DNA of 64,000 nucleotides from Cellvibrio fontiphilus_A. Lineage in GTDB: Bacteria > Pseudomonadota > Gammaproteobacteria > Pseudomonadales > Cellvibrionaceae. The position numbers and the translations under genes are program-made. The notes beneath the pieces were generated by a model that saw only the letters and a list, made by a program, of their open reading frames with translations, was not told the DNA's origin and did no database searches. The stretch covers positions 248,001 to 312,000 of the forward strand of contig NZ_JBHRTF010000002.1 in NCBI RefSeq assembly GCF_042646205.1, written 5' to 3'. Position 1 is the first letter of the stretch. Every line of letters begins with the position of its first letter. This document shows, one piece after another, positions 35,077-43,577 of this stretch.

Positions 35077-36702
35077 ATGTTTTTGCGGCAAATCAATATA
35101 GGGCAGCGCCTGTTTCTGGGCTTTGGCATTTTGGCATTAGTGATGCTGTCACAGGGCATATTCAGCATCAATAAGATGTCAGGCATGCATGACTCTACCG
35201 AGGAAATCACCAAAAACTGGATTCCATCACTCAATGCCATTAGCGATATGAATCTGTCGCTGATGCGCTATCGGGTCAATGCCATACGGCTGGTGGTAGA
35301 TACTGCACCTGCCGCCGTTGCGCGCAGCGAAGCGAACCTGCTAGCGCGAAAAGCCGAAACCGACAAAGCGTTTGATACCTACCGGAATTTGATCACCGAA
35401 CCGGAAGAAAGGCGCCTGTTCGATGAGCTTGAATCGGTTGAAAAACAGTACATCCAAGGCTCACTGCAGGCACTGGCCGCCATGAAGGCCGGCAATCAGA
35501 CTGAGGCTCTGCATATCATTGAAGAGAGCATGAACCCTTTGGCTGACCGTATGACGCAAGCACTGCTGGAGTTAGGCAAAGTCAACCGCGATGGCGCCGA
35601 TGCATCAGCCAAAGAATCCCAGGCCACTTACGAACTCAGCAAAACCATGGGTATTGCCAGCATTCTGATTGCACTGGCAATCACTGCAATACTCGCCACG
35701 AGCATCACCCGCAGCATTACCTTTCCATTACAGCAAGCCGTGAGTGCTACCGAGACTATCGCGGGCGGTAAACTTACCCAACAGATTCACTTTGATGGCA
35801 ATGACGAGCCGGCAAGATTACTTGCCTCAGTCGCCTTGATGCAGGACAACCTGCGCAGCACCATCACCCAGATAGGTAATTCATCAGTCCAGCTGGCGTC
35901 TGCGAGTGAAGAGTTAAGCTCGGTGGCGGAGGAATCCTCGCGCAACCTGCAACGCCAGAATGACGAAATCCAACAAGCGGCTTCCGCCGTCACCGAAATG
36001 AGCGCCGCCGTAGATGAAGTGGCGCGCAATGCAGTCAGTACCGCTGAAGCGTCCAACGATTCCTCTCGTCTGGCGCACGAAGGGCGCGACAAAGTGATGC
36101 ATACAGTGGCGGCACTTAAGTCCATGACTGAAGAATTTACCCGCACCTCAGCCCAAATCGGCGGCTTGGCTGAACAATCCAAAGATATAGGCAAGGTGCT
36201 GGATGTGATTCGCGCTATCGCTGAACAAACCAATTTGCTGGCGCTCAATGCCGCCATTGAAGCAGCACGCGCCGGAGAAGCAGGGCGCGGTTTTGCGGTA
36301 GTTGCCGATGAGGTACGCGCCTTGGCGCATCGCACTCAGGTTTCCACCCAAGAAATTGAACAGATGATCAGCAAAGTTCAGGGAGGCACAGCAGCGGCAG
36401 TGGATTCAATGAAGGGCAGCGTTGAACACGCCGGCAAAACACTCACCGTAGCGGAACAAGCCGGTGTAGCACTGGAGCAGATATATCAAAAAGCCGGACA
36501 AATCAGCGAGCGCAACCTGCTGATTGCCAGCGCCTCCGAAGAGCAGGCAGCGGTAGCGCGGGAAGTGGATCGCAACATAGTGAACATCAGCGATTTATCC
36601 ACCCAGTCGGCCGCAGGGGCAAATCAAACCAGCGCGGCCACCTATGAGCTGGCACGACTGGCAACCGATTTAAATACGCTGGTATCGCGCTTTGTAATTT
36701 AA
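35077..36702 (+). CDS. Methyl-accepting chemotaxis protein (four-helix-bundle sensor)
   Basis: The 541-residue chemoreceptor has TM1 (LFLGFGILALVMLSQGIF), a periplasmic helical sensor of about 155 residues (4HB_MCP type, with SLMRYRVNAIRLV), TM2 (IASILIALAITAILATSI), a HAMP domain, and a signalling domain with the hairpin tip EQTNLLALNAAIEAARAGE. The C-terminus has no CheR-binding pentapeptide. The ATG at 35077 follows GGGGCGG; the frame is open further upstream without conservation. It is transcribed alone and ends at a strong terminator. The ligand is unknown. Confidence 0.93.
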   Translation: MFLRQINIGQRLFLGFGILALVMLSQGIFSINKMSGMHDSTEEITKNWIPSLNAISDMNLSLMRYRVNAIRLVVDTAPAAVARSEANLLARKAETDKAFDTYRNLITEPEERRLFDELESVEKQYIQGSLQALAAMKAGNQTEALHIIEESMNPLADRMTQALLELGKVNRDGADASAKESQATYELSKTMGIASILIALAITAILATSITRSITFPLQQAVSATETIAGGKLTQQIHFDGNDEPARLLASVALMQDNLRSTITQIGNSSVQLASASEELSSVAEESSRNLQRQNDEIQQAASAVTEMSAAVDEVARNAVSTAEASNDSSRLAHEGRDKVMHTVAALKSMTEEFTRTSAQIGGLAEQSKDIGKVLDVIRAIAEQTNLLALNAAIEAARAGEAGRGFAVVADEVRALAHRTQVSTQEIEQMISKVQGGTAAAVDSMKGSVEHAGKTLTVAEQAGVALEQIYQKAGQISERNLLIASASEEQAAVAREVDRNIVNISDLSTQSAAGANQTSAATYELARLATDLNTLVSRFVI

Positions 36703-36740
36703 AACCAGCACACTCACCACTCGCTGAATTACCTCCAAAC

Positions 36741-36774
36741 AAAAGCCCCCGTCACCGCAGTGACGGGGGCTTTT
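36741..36774. terminator. Bidirectional rho-independent terminator
   Basis: The stem AAAAGCCCCCGTCAC/GTGACGGGGGCTTTT, with a four-base loop and flanking A and T runs, serves the chemoreceptor on the plus strand and the antiporter, which ends at 36811, on the minus strand. Confidence 0.92.
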
Positions 36775-36810
36775 TGCATTCAACTACTTGTATTCAACTA
36801 CAGGGATCAG

Positions 36811-38022
36811 CTACTTGGAGCGGAAGATAATTTCTTTCATCTTCTGCAGCTTGGGCGCCACCACCGGCACCGTCAGCATGGTACTGGCCACCGCCATAAT
36901 CAGCAGGGCAGTAAAGGTTTCGTTGGTGATGATCTGCTTATCGAGCAACACATTAGCGAAGATGATCATGATCAGCGCCTTGGTTTGCAGCAGCCAACCA
37001 ATGATAGAGGCCTCGCCTTTTTCCCACTTGAGGATTTTGCCCGCCAGATGCACCCCTGCCAACTTGCCGGAGACTGATGCGACCAACAAAATCGCCGCCG
37101 CCACAAATACCGCCGTACCACCTACATCCCAGTTGGTGCGCAAGCCGGTACTGAGGAAGAACACCGGCATGATGATCATCAATACAAAATGGCGCAGCTT
37201 GTCCATATCCTCCTGATTGAACCACTCGGCATCCATTACCGCGCCCGCGAGGAATGCACCCACCATGTAATGCAGGCCAGCCCAATCAGCCGCTAAACCG
37301 CAAATCGCCAGCCAGATAAACCCGGCGTACCAACGATCCTTTTCCTGAATAGCCACCATCAACTTACGGAAAAGGTAGGCCAGCACAGCAAAACCAAGCA
37401 GGAACATACCCTGACGCCCCACACGCTCCCAATCCAGCAGGATCAACGCCAGCACACCCCAAATGGCAATATCATCAAGGCTGGCGTAGCGCAGGATTCG
37501 CTGGCCTATCGGCTGGCGCAAAATTTCCAGCTTCTCCATCAACAAAATCAAGATAGGCAAAGCGGTCACTGCACAGGCCATGCCCACCCCCAGAATAAAC
37601 TGCCAGGTCATGCCCTTGGCACCTATCCAACCACCGCTGTAGGCCATCATCGCCACTGCCGCACCGCAGCCAAATAACAGCGGTGTACCCAGCGCCAAAC
37701 CTGCGGTAATACTGCTCTCGCGCTTGTAGGCCCAGGCTTTTTTAAGATCCAGCTCGATACCAGCGATCCAGACAAAAATCATCACCGCCCACCAGGCAAT
37801 GCCGTTGAGTGATTTGATCACATCGGGCGTGAATACAAAGGTGTAGTACTCAGGGAAAACCTTGCCCAGAACGCCCGGCCCCAAGACTATGCCCATGATG
37901 ATTTGCACCACCACCAGCGGCGCCCAATAATCGGTGCGCCCCAAACGCCAAATCAAATAAGGGATTGTAAAAATGATCACCATAGCGATCAGGAAGATTT
38001 CGGTTGTTGTCATTGCATGCAT
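36811..38022 (-). CDS. Cation:proton antiporter (CPA2 family)
   Basis: This membrane protein of about 403 residues has some twelve hydrophobic helices and a KefB/NapA-type core. Visible are QIIMGIVLGPGVLGK, WIAGIELDLKKAW, a crossover-like segment near ASLDDIAIWGVLAL with the acidic pair expected for ion binding, and FLAGAVMDAEWF. There is no C-terminal TrkA-N domain, unlike KefB/KefC. It probably exchanges Na+ or K+ for H+. I start it at the ATG at 38022, with AGG upstream; a second ATG at 38013 is possible and the frame is open to 38133. Confidence 0.88.
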   Translation of the reverse strand: MHAMTTTEIFLIAMVIIFTIPYLIWRLGRTDYWAPLVVVQIIMGIVLGPGVLGKVFPEYYTFVFTPDVIKSLNGIAWWAVMIFVWIAGIELDLKKAWAYKRESSITAGLALGTPLLFGCGAAVAMMAYSGGWIGAKGMTWQFILGVGMACAVTALPILILLMEKLEILRQPIGQRILRYASLDDIAIWGVLALILLDWERVGRQGMFLLGFAVLAYLFRKLMVAIQEKDRWYAGFIWLAICGLAADWAGLHYMVGAFLAGAVMDAEWFNQEDMDKLRHFVLMIIMPVFFLSTGLRTNWDVGGTAVFVAAAILLVASVSGKLAGVHLAGKILKWEKGEASIIGWLLQTKALIMIIFANVLLDKQIITNETFTALLIMAVASTMLTVPVVAPKLQKMKEIIFRSK

Positions 38023-38317
38023 AACTGACCTGTTATTGTTGTAGAGTAAAAAGTGGATAGCGATACGCCAGCCTGAATCCGGGCGATCAAACGCGGCGCA
38101 GGCTACAAGGGAAGCAAAACACAAGCGAGACAATCTTGATAAATATTGGCTATCGCTTTTTGGAGCAAAACCAAATGGCCAAAATTACCGCCACTGTGAT
38201 CTGCTGTACAGATGGGCAATGGGCGTCATCATTTGGTGCACACAGGAGATGTTTTCACCGACGCCAGCGGCCATTCTTGGTGCTAAGATGGCAGGGAAAA
38301 TCGCAGTAAAACTAAAA

Positions 38318-38334
38318 TGCACACAAAGAGTGCA
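38318..38334. promoter_or_regulatory. NtrC-binding site 1 upstream of glnA
   Basis: TGCACACAAAGAGTGCA matches the 17-base NtrC dyad TGCAC-N7-GTGCA, and the symmetry extends to 11 bases on each side (CTAAAATGCAC/GTGCATTTTAG). It is centred at about -139 from the predicted sigma-54 start. Confidence 0.85.
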
Positions 38335-38348
38335 TTTTAGAAAAATTA

Positions 38349-38365
38349 CGCACCTTATTGGTGCT
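38349..38365. promoter_or_regulatory. NtrC-binding site 2 upstream of glnA
   Basis: CGCACCTTATTGGTGCT carries the GCACC-N5-GGTGC core of NtrC sites. Its centre is at about -108 and 31 bases from site 1, the same helical phase and distance as the enhancer pair of enteric glnA. Confidence 0.85.
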
Positions 38366-38438
38366 TTTGCAGCTATTTAACGGCGCCGCATTCGGTGGAA
38401 AGCCTTATTTTTACTGGTCTGTTGCTATTTTATTTAAA

Positions 38439-38454
38439 TGGCATATATTTTGCC
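38439..38454 (+). promoter_or_regulatory. Sigma-54 promoter of glnA
   Basis: TGGCATATATTTTGCC matches the consensus TGGCAYRNNNNTTGCW at all but the last base, with the -24 GG and -12 GC correctly spaced. Transcription should start near 38465. Confidence 0.87.
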
Positions 38455-38612
38455 CCTTTTCTGACACCCTAGTCTTGTCACGCTCCCCTAAATGAGTCGC
38501 GAGTCGGATGAAGTGGGGAAAAATTTCAGGTAGACGGCCACTGGCCGGTTACCTAAGTGGTTATAACTTTCACAATCCGTAGCCTTCGGGCTATCACACT
38601 TGGAGGCATTCA

Positions 38613-40013
38613 ATGTCTAAGACTTTAGACCTGATCAAAGAACACGAAGCTCGCTGGATTGATTTGCGCTTCACCGATTTCAAAGGTAAAGAGCAACACG
38701 TAACTTTCCCTGCTCACGTGGTAAACGACAGTTTCTTCGTTGACGGTAAAATGTTCGACGGTTCTTCTATCGCTGGCTGGAAAGGCATTAACGACTCAGA
38801 CATGATCCTGATGCCAGACGATTCAACTGCCGTTCTCGATCCTTTCTACGACGAAGCAACCATCAACATTCGTTGTAACATCGTTGAACCAGCCACCATG
38901 CAAGGTTACGACCGCGACCCACGCTCTATCGGTCTGCGCGCTGAAGAGTACCTGAAGTCTACTGGTCTGGGCGACGTAGCTCTGTTTGGTCCAGAACCAG
39001 AATTCTTCATCTTCGACAGCGTTCACTTCCACAGCTCAATGGGCGGCGCTTTCTACAAAATCAAATCTGAAGAAGCAGCTTGGTCATCAGGTGACGACGT
39101 TGAAGGTAAACACGGCCACGCTCCACGCGTAAAAGGCGGTTACTTCCCCGTTGCGCCAGTAGACTCACTGCACGACATCCGTGGCGCTATGTGTAACGCC
39201 ATGGAAGCTATGGGCCTGGAAATTGAAATCCATCACCACGAAGTAGCTAACGCTGGCCAGTGTGAAATCGGCGTAGGCGCTAACACCCTGGTTAAGAAAG
39301 CGGACGAAGTACAAATCCTCAAGTACTGCGTACACAACGTTGCTCACCAATACGGTAAAACCGCGACCTTTATGCCGAAGCCTCTGATCGGTGATAACGG
39401 TTCAGGTATGCACGTTCACCAGTCTTTCTCCAAGAACGGCAAAAACCAATTTGCTGGCGACGCTTATGCTGGCCTGTCTGAAACTGCCCTGTACTACATC
39501 GGCGGTATCATCAAGCACGCTAAAGCATTGAACGCTTTCTGTAACGCCTCTACCAACTCCTACAAGCGTTTGGTTCCAGGCTTCGAAGCTCCAGTAATGC
39601 TGGCTTACTCTGCACGCAACCGCTCTGCGTCTATCCGTATTCCTTACACCGTTGGTGAGAAGGCAAAACGTATTGAAACCCGCTTCCCAGACCCAACTGC
39701 CAACCCATACCTGTGCTTCGCTTCCTTGCTGATGGCCGGTATCGATGGTGTTCTGAACAAGATCCACCCGGGTGAAGCAGCCACCAAAGACCTGTACGAC
39801 CTGGAGCCGGAAGAAGAAGCCGAGATTCCACAAGTCTGTGCTTCTTTGGAAGAGGCTCTGGCTAACCTGGAAGCTGACCACGAGTTCCTGTTGGCTGGCG
39901 GCGTGTTCTCTAAAGACTTCATCGATGCTTACATCACCCTGAAGAAAGAAGAGATCCAACGCGTTAACATGACTCCGCACCCAGTAGAATTTGAACTTTA
40001 CTACTCTGTGTAA
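38613..40013 (+). CDS. glnA: Glutamine synthetase, type I
   Basis: The 466-residue GS-I beta enzyme forms glutamine from glutamate, ammonia and ATP as a dodecamer. Segments include VDGKMFDGSSIAGWK (with the Asp50 loop), EPEFFIFD, NAGQCEIGVGAN, MHVHQSF and KRLVPGFEAPV. The adenylylation tyrosine is in KDLYDLEPEE (Tyr395), so it should be regulated by GlnE. Codon use is strongly biased towards a few codons, as in highly expressed genes. Transcription is predicted from a sigma-54 promoter with two NtrC sites. The partner genes ntrB and ntrC lie downstream after a terminator and a DUF4124 gene. Confidence 0.98.
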   Translation: MSKTLDLIKEHEARWIDLRFTDFKGKEQHVTFPAHVVNDSFFVDGKMFDGSSIAGWKGINDSDMILMPDDSTAVLDPFYDEATINIRCNIVEPATMQGYDRDPRSIGLRAEEYLKSTGLGDVALFGPEPEFFIFDSVHFHSSMGGAFYKIKSEEAAWSSGDDVEGKHGHAPRVKGGYFPVAPVDSLHDIRGAMCNAMEAMGLEIEIHHHEVANAGQCEIGVGANTLVKKADEVQILKYCVHNVAHQYGKTATFMPKPLIGDNGSGMHVHQSFSKNGKNQFAGDAYAGLSETALYYIGGIIKHAKALNAFCNASTNSYKRLVPGFEAPVMLAYSARNRSASIRIPYTVGEKAKRIETRFPDPTANPYLCFASLLMAGIDGVLNKIHPGEAATKDLYDLEPEEEAEIPQVCASLEEALANLEADHEFLLAGGVFSKDFIDAYITLKKEEIQRVNMTPHPVEFELYYSV

Positions 40014-40052
40014 GCCGTGCTGATAGCCAGTGCCTGGCGCTGGCGATCTGTG

Positions 40053-40087
40053 AAAAAGCCCGCACCCGCAAGGGGGCGGGCTTTTTC
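40053..40087 (+). terminator. Rho-independent terminator after glnA
   Basis: A GC-rich stem (AAAAAGCCCGCACCC paired with GGGGCGGGCTTTTT) is followed by TTTTTCTTT. It should insulate the highly expressed glnA transcript from the downstream ntrBC genes. Confidence 0.88.
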
Positions 40088-40140
40088 TTTGGGCGGCGCA
40101 CGGGTAACCTAGACTTGAACTTGTCGATTGGGAGATTGAG

Positions 40141-40677
40141 ATGCGCTTTTACTGGCTGCTGTTGATATTGCTTACCCCCCTTGCCACCGCAGAGGTATAC
40201 AAAACCGTCGATAAGGATGGGCGCACAATTTACACCGACAAGCCCACCTCCGATAAGGCCGAGAAAGTCGAACTGCGCGAAATCAATACAGTGCCCGGCG
40301 CACCACCTTTGCCAGAATCCGCTCCCGCCACTTCTTTTGAATCGCGGCCAGCACAGGTGGATTACCAAATCCAGATTATTAGCCCCCGCAGCGATGTCAC
40401 CATCCCTGTCGGTCAACGCGATCTGGCCATAGCTGCCAGTGTGAACCCGCCGCTCCGCGAGGATCATTTGCTGGTTTATTTTATGAACGGCGAGCTATTG
40501 GAAGAAACCACCCTCAATAACGTGATTGTGAAAGATGTACCGCGCGGCACTCACACCCTGGTAGTCGAAGCCATAGATGCCAATGGGCAATCATTGGGCA
40601 CATCAGCCCCGGTAATAGTTAACGTAATCCGCCCGGTCATTAAAAAGAATGCCCCACCAAAGCCCACACCAAAATAG
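40141..40677 (+). CDS. DUF4124 domain periplasmic protein
   Basis: The 178-residue protein has a short signal peptide (MRFYWLLLILLTPLATAE) and then a DUF4124 domain, recognised by VYKTVDKDGRTIYTDKP. The C-terminal half (about residues 75-165) resembles an immunoglobulin-like beta-sandwich, ending with PVIVNVIRPV. DUF4124 genes are often found between glnA and ntrB in Pseudomonas relatives, but their function is unknown. Its stop codon abuts the NtrC site in front of ntrB. Confidence 0.87.
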   Translation: MRFYWLLLILLTPLATAEVYKTVDKDGRTIYTDKPTSDKAEKVELREINTVPGAPPLPESAPATSFESRPAQVDYQIQIISPRSDVTIPVGQRDLAIAASVNPPLREDHLLVYFMNGELLEETTLNNVIVKDVPRGTHTLVVEAIDANGQSLGTSAPVIVNVIRPVIKKNAPPKPTPK

Positions 40678-40678
40678 A

Positions 40679-40700
40679 TGCACCATTTTGGTGCTATGAT
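40679..40700 (+). promoter_or_regulatory. NtrC site overlapping the ntrB promoter -10
   Basis: TGCACCATTTTGGTGCT (40679-40695) is a near-perfect 17-base NtrC dyad. Its last base is the first of TATGAT (40695-40700), a good sigma-70 -10 element. This placement suggests NtrC represses the ntrBC promoter, as at enteric glnLp. No good -35 is visible. Confidence 0.78.
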
Positions 40701-40830
40701 CTTTCTGCTATTCCCCATTATGGATAGTTTTTGCGGCTAAATTCGCGGAATCAGGCCTGTTGCTGACTTGGTTTGCTTTTTGCAGTAGCCCAATTGCCCA
40801 TTGTCAGGGCGTTCAGGAGAGCAGAAGCTG

Positions 40831-41904
40831 GTGAACCCGCACAACATCTATAAACCTATTTTGGACAGTCTCAGCACCGCCATTATTCTGGTAGATGTAG
40901 ACCTGCTGATTTGCCACATGAACCCCGCTGCCGAGGCGCTGCTCGCCATGAGCTGCGAGAGCAATACCGGCGAGCCTATTACCTATTTTTTCCATGAGTC
41001 CGAAGATACTGACCGTCAATTGAAGATGGCGGCAACCCAGGCCAATCACTACACCAAACGCCATGCTGAATGGCGCTTGCTCAGCGGTGGCTCAGTCACC
41101 GTGGACTATACGGTTACGCCTTTTGGCAATCATGATGGGCTGATCATCGAGATCCAGCCGATTGACCGCCTGCTGCGCATCAGCCGCGAGGAGATGCTCA
41201 CCTCCTCCCACGAAACCAGCCGCAACCTGATCCGCGGCATGGCGCATGAGATCAAAAATCCGCTCGGCGGTATTCGCGGCGCGGCGCAACTTCTGGCGCG
41301 CGAGCTACCCAACAGCGGCCTGGCTGAATACACCAGCATCATCATCGATGAAGCGGATCGCCTGCGCAATTTGGTGGACCGCATGCTCGGCCCCAACCAG
41401 TTGCCCAAGTGGCAGTCGCTCAATATCCACGAAGCCATAGAGCGCGTCGCCAACATCATCAAAGCCGAAAGCGAAGATGCGATCAAAATCGTGCGCGATT
41501 ACGACCCCAGCATTCCCGAGCTGCAAGGCGATAAGGAGATGCTGATCCAGGCGCTGCTCAACATAGTGCGCAACGCTATGCAGGCACTGACTGAGGCCCA
41601 AGTGGATAACGGTGTAATCCAGCTGCGCACCCGCATCCAACGCCAATACACCATTGGCCGCAAACACCATCCACTGATTTGCCGCATCGACATTATCGAT
41701 AACGGCCCAGGCATTCCCGATCACATGATCGAAAACATTTTCTACCCGATGATTTCCGGTCGCGCGGAAGGCACCGGCTTGGGTTTAACCATTTCGCAAC
41801 ACCTCATTCATCAGCACCATGGCCTCATCGAGTGCCATAGCGAGCCGGGCAATACCCGCTTCTCGCTTTACTTACCTATGGAAACCTACCATGCAGAAGT
41901 CTAA
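40831..41904 (+). CDS. ntrB: Nitrogen regulation sensor histidine kinase NtrB
   Basis: The protein has about 357 residues, with an N-terminal PAS domain (about residues 5-115), then the phospho-acceptor helix RGMAHEIKNPLGGIRGAAQL and the ATP-binding domain with DNGPGIPDHMI and GTGLGLTI. It phosphorylates NtrC when nitrogen is limiting and is controlled by PII. I start it at the GTG at 40831, downstream of AGGAG; this places the acceptor histidine at residue 139, the same number as in E. coli NtrB. A CTG at 40828 or a TTG at 40801 are alternatives. The end overlaps the ntrC start by 14 bases. Confidence 0.95.
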   Translation: MNPHNIYKPILDSLSTAIILVDVDLLICHMNPAAEALLAMSCESNTGEPITYFFHESEDTDRQLKMAATQANHYTKRHAEWRLLSGGSVTVDYTVTPFGNHDGLIIEIQPIDRLLRISREEMLTSSHETSRNLIRGMAHEIKNPLGGIRGAAQLLARELPNSGLAEYTSIIIDEADRLRNLVDRMLGPNQLPKWQSLNIHEAIERVANIIKAESEDAIKIVRDYDPSIPELQGDKEMLIQALLNIVRNAMQALTEAQVDNGVIQLRTRIQRQYTIGRKHHPLICRIDIIDNGPGIPDHMIENIFYPMISGRAEGTGLGLTISQHLIHQHHGLIECHSEPGNTRFSLYLPMETYHAEV

Positions 41905-43327
41905 TAAAGTCTGGATTATTGATGACGACCGCTCGATCCGCTGGGTATTAGAGAAAGCCCTGCAACAAGCGCACATAGAAACGCGCCTGTTTGAGTCGGT
42001 GGATAGCGCAATGGGCCAGCTTAATCGCGATACCCCCGATGCAATCATTAGCGATATCCGCATGCCCGGTACCGATGGTTTGACATTGCTGGGGAACCTG
42101 CACGCCACCCATCCGCAGATACCTATTATTATCATGACCGCCCACTCGGATCTGGACAGCGCGGTAGCTGCCTACCAAGGTGGTGCCTTTGAGTATTTGC
42201 CGAAACCCTTTGATGTGGATGATGCAGTTGCCGTCACCCAGCGCGCGCTGGCCCACGCCCAGGAACAAAAGTCCGACCATGGCGCCGAAACCGCACTGGA
42301 GAGCAACACCGAAATCATCGGTGAAGCACCGGCGATGCAAGAGGTGTTTCGCGCAATTGGCCGCTTGTCGCAATCCAACATTACGGTGTTGATCAATGGC
42401 CAGTCGGGTACTGGTAAAGAGCTGGTCGCCCGCGCCCTGCACCGCCACAGCCCACGCCGCAACGCCCCCTTTATCGCCCTGAATATGGCAGCGATTCCCA
42501 AGGATCTGATGGAATCCGAACTGTTTGGCCATGAAAAGGGCGCGTTTACCGGCGCCGCGGCCCAACGTCAGGGGCGCTTTGAGCAAGCTAACGGCGGTTC
42601 GCTGTTCCTGGATGAAATTGGCGATATGCCCGCCGAAACCCAAACCCGCCTGCTGCGGGTATTAGCCGACGGCGAGTTCTATCGTGTTGGCGGCCATACT
42701 CCGGTGAAAGTCGATGTGCGCATCATCGCGGCCACCCACCAAAATCTGGAAACCCTGGTGGCGGAAAACCGCTTCCGAGAAGACTTGTTCCACCGCCTCA
42801 ATGTGATTCGCATCCATATCCCCAAACTGGCCAACCGCCGCGAGGATATCCCCAAACTGGCGCGCTTCTTCCTGCACAAGGCGGCGACTGAACTGAACGT
42901 AGACCCCAAAGTACTGCTGCCGGAGACCGAGGAGTACTTCTGCACCCTGCAATGGCCGGGCAACGTGCGCCAGTTGGAAAACACCTGCCGCTGGATTACC
43001 GTCATGGCATCCGGGCGCGAAGTGCATATAGAAGACTTGCCGCCAGAATTGCTGGATAACAAAGAGGTATCCACTCCCGCCGACGACTGGGAGAAAGCCT
43101 TGCGCCACTGGGCAGACCAAGCCTTGGCGCGCGGCCAACACCAACTGCTCAGCGAAGCAGTTCCCACCTTTGAACGGGCATTAATCGAAACCGCTTTAAA
43201 AAGTACTGCCGGACGCAAACGCGATGCCGCCAACCTGCTCGGCTGGGGGCGCAATACCCTCACCCGCAAGCTCAAAGAATTGGGCATGGCGGGTGGCAAT
43301 GACCCGGATGGTGACGGCGAAGACTAA
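41891..43327 (+). CDS. ntrC: Nitrogen regulation response regulator NtrC
   Basis: The 478-residue sigma-54 activator has a receiver domain (Asp55 in ISDIRMPG), an AAA+ domain with Walker A GQSGTGKE and the sigma-54 contact loop GAFTGA (residues 217-222), and a C-terminal Fis-type helix-turn-helix (KRDAANLLGWGRNTLTRKLKELG). It should activate glnA through the two upstream sites and probably represses its own operon through the site at 40679. The start is the ATG at 41891, inside the end of ntrB, so the two are translationally coupled. Confidence 0.97.
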   Translation: MQKSNKVWIIDDDRSIRWVLEKALQQAHIETRLFESVDSAMGQLNRDTPDAIISDIRMPGTDGLTLLGNLHATHPQIPIIIMTAHSDLDSAVAAYQGGAFEYLPKPFDVDDAVAVTQRALAHAQEQKSDHGAETALESNTEIIGEAPAMQEVFRAIGRLSQSNITVLINGQSGTGKELVARALHRHSPRRNAPFIALNMAAIPKDLMESELFGHEKGAFTGAAAQRQGRFEQANGGSLFLDEIGDMPAETQTRLLRVLADGEFYRVGGHTPVKVDVRIIAATHQNLETLVAENRFREDLFHRLNVIRIHIPKLANRREDIPKLARFFLHKAATELNVDPKVLLPETEEYFCTLQWPGNVRQLENTCRWITVMASGREVHIEDLPPELLDNKEVSTPADDWEKALRHWADQALARGQHQLLSEAVPTFERALIETALKSTAGRKRDAANLLGWGRNTLTRKLKELGMAGGNDPDGDGED

Positions 43328-43349
43328 TCGCTGCTAAGCCGCCAAATCC

Positions 43350-43371
43350 TCTGGCGCCATTTGGCGCCAGA
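43350..43371 (+). terminator. Hairpin after ntrC
   Basis: The stem TCTGGCGCCA/TGGCGCCAGA has a two-base loop and is followed by ATCATTATCTATTTTT. The U-rich tract is delayed, so it is a moderate terminator candidate. Confidence 0.55.
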
Positions 43372-43577
43372 ATCATTATCTATTTTTAACTCTCCCGCAC
43401 CGCGCAGCTTGTCCAAGCTGTGTCTATACTCATTTCATTCGTCACTGTTGCATTCTTGGGCACAGATAAACCACTCAAGATTCCAGGCCGGATGCCGCAA
43501 TAGTGATTAAGCACAACAATTACACAAAGGCTCACACAACAATAAGCGCTACAAACCGAATCCTTTCGGGGGGAACC

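Larger units (their letters stand above)
38023..38612 (+). promoter_or_regulatory. glnA regulatory region and leader
   Basis: This 590-base gene-free stretch contains the NtrC sites and sigma-54 promoter listed separately. The predicted transcript start is near 38465, giving a leader of about 148 bases. A small hairpin with GTAGCC/GGGCTAT lies near 38579-38594, and TTGGAGG sits six bases before the glnA ATG. A further half NtrC site (TTTGGTGCA) lies near 38232. The part nearest 38022 should hold the antiporter promoter. Confidence 0.7.

Noticed and set aside
36811..38022. KefB/KefC assignment for the antiporter
   Set aside because: The protein lacks the C-terminal TrkA-N domain that defines the glutathione-gated Kef systems, so only the CPA2 family is claimed.
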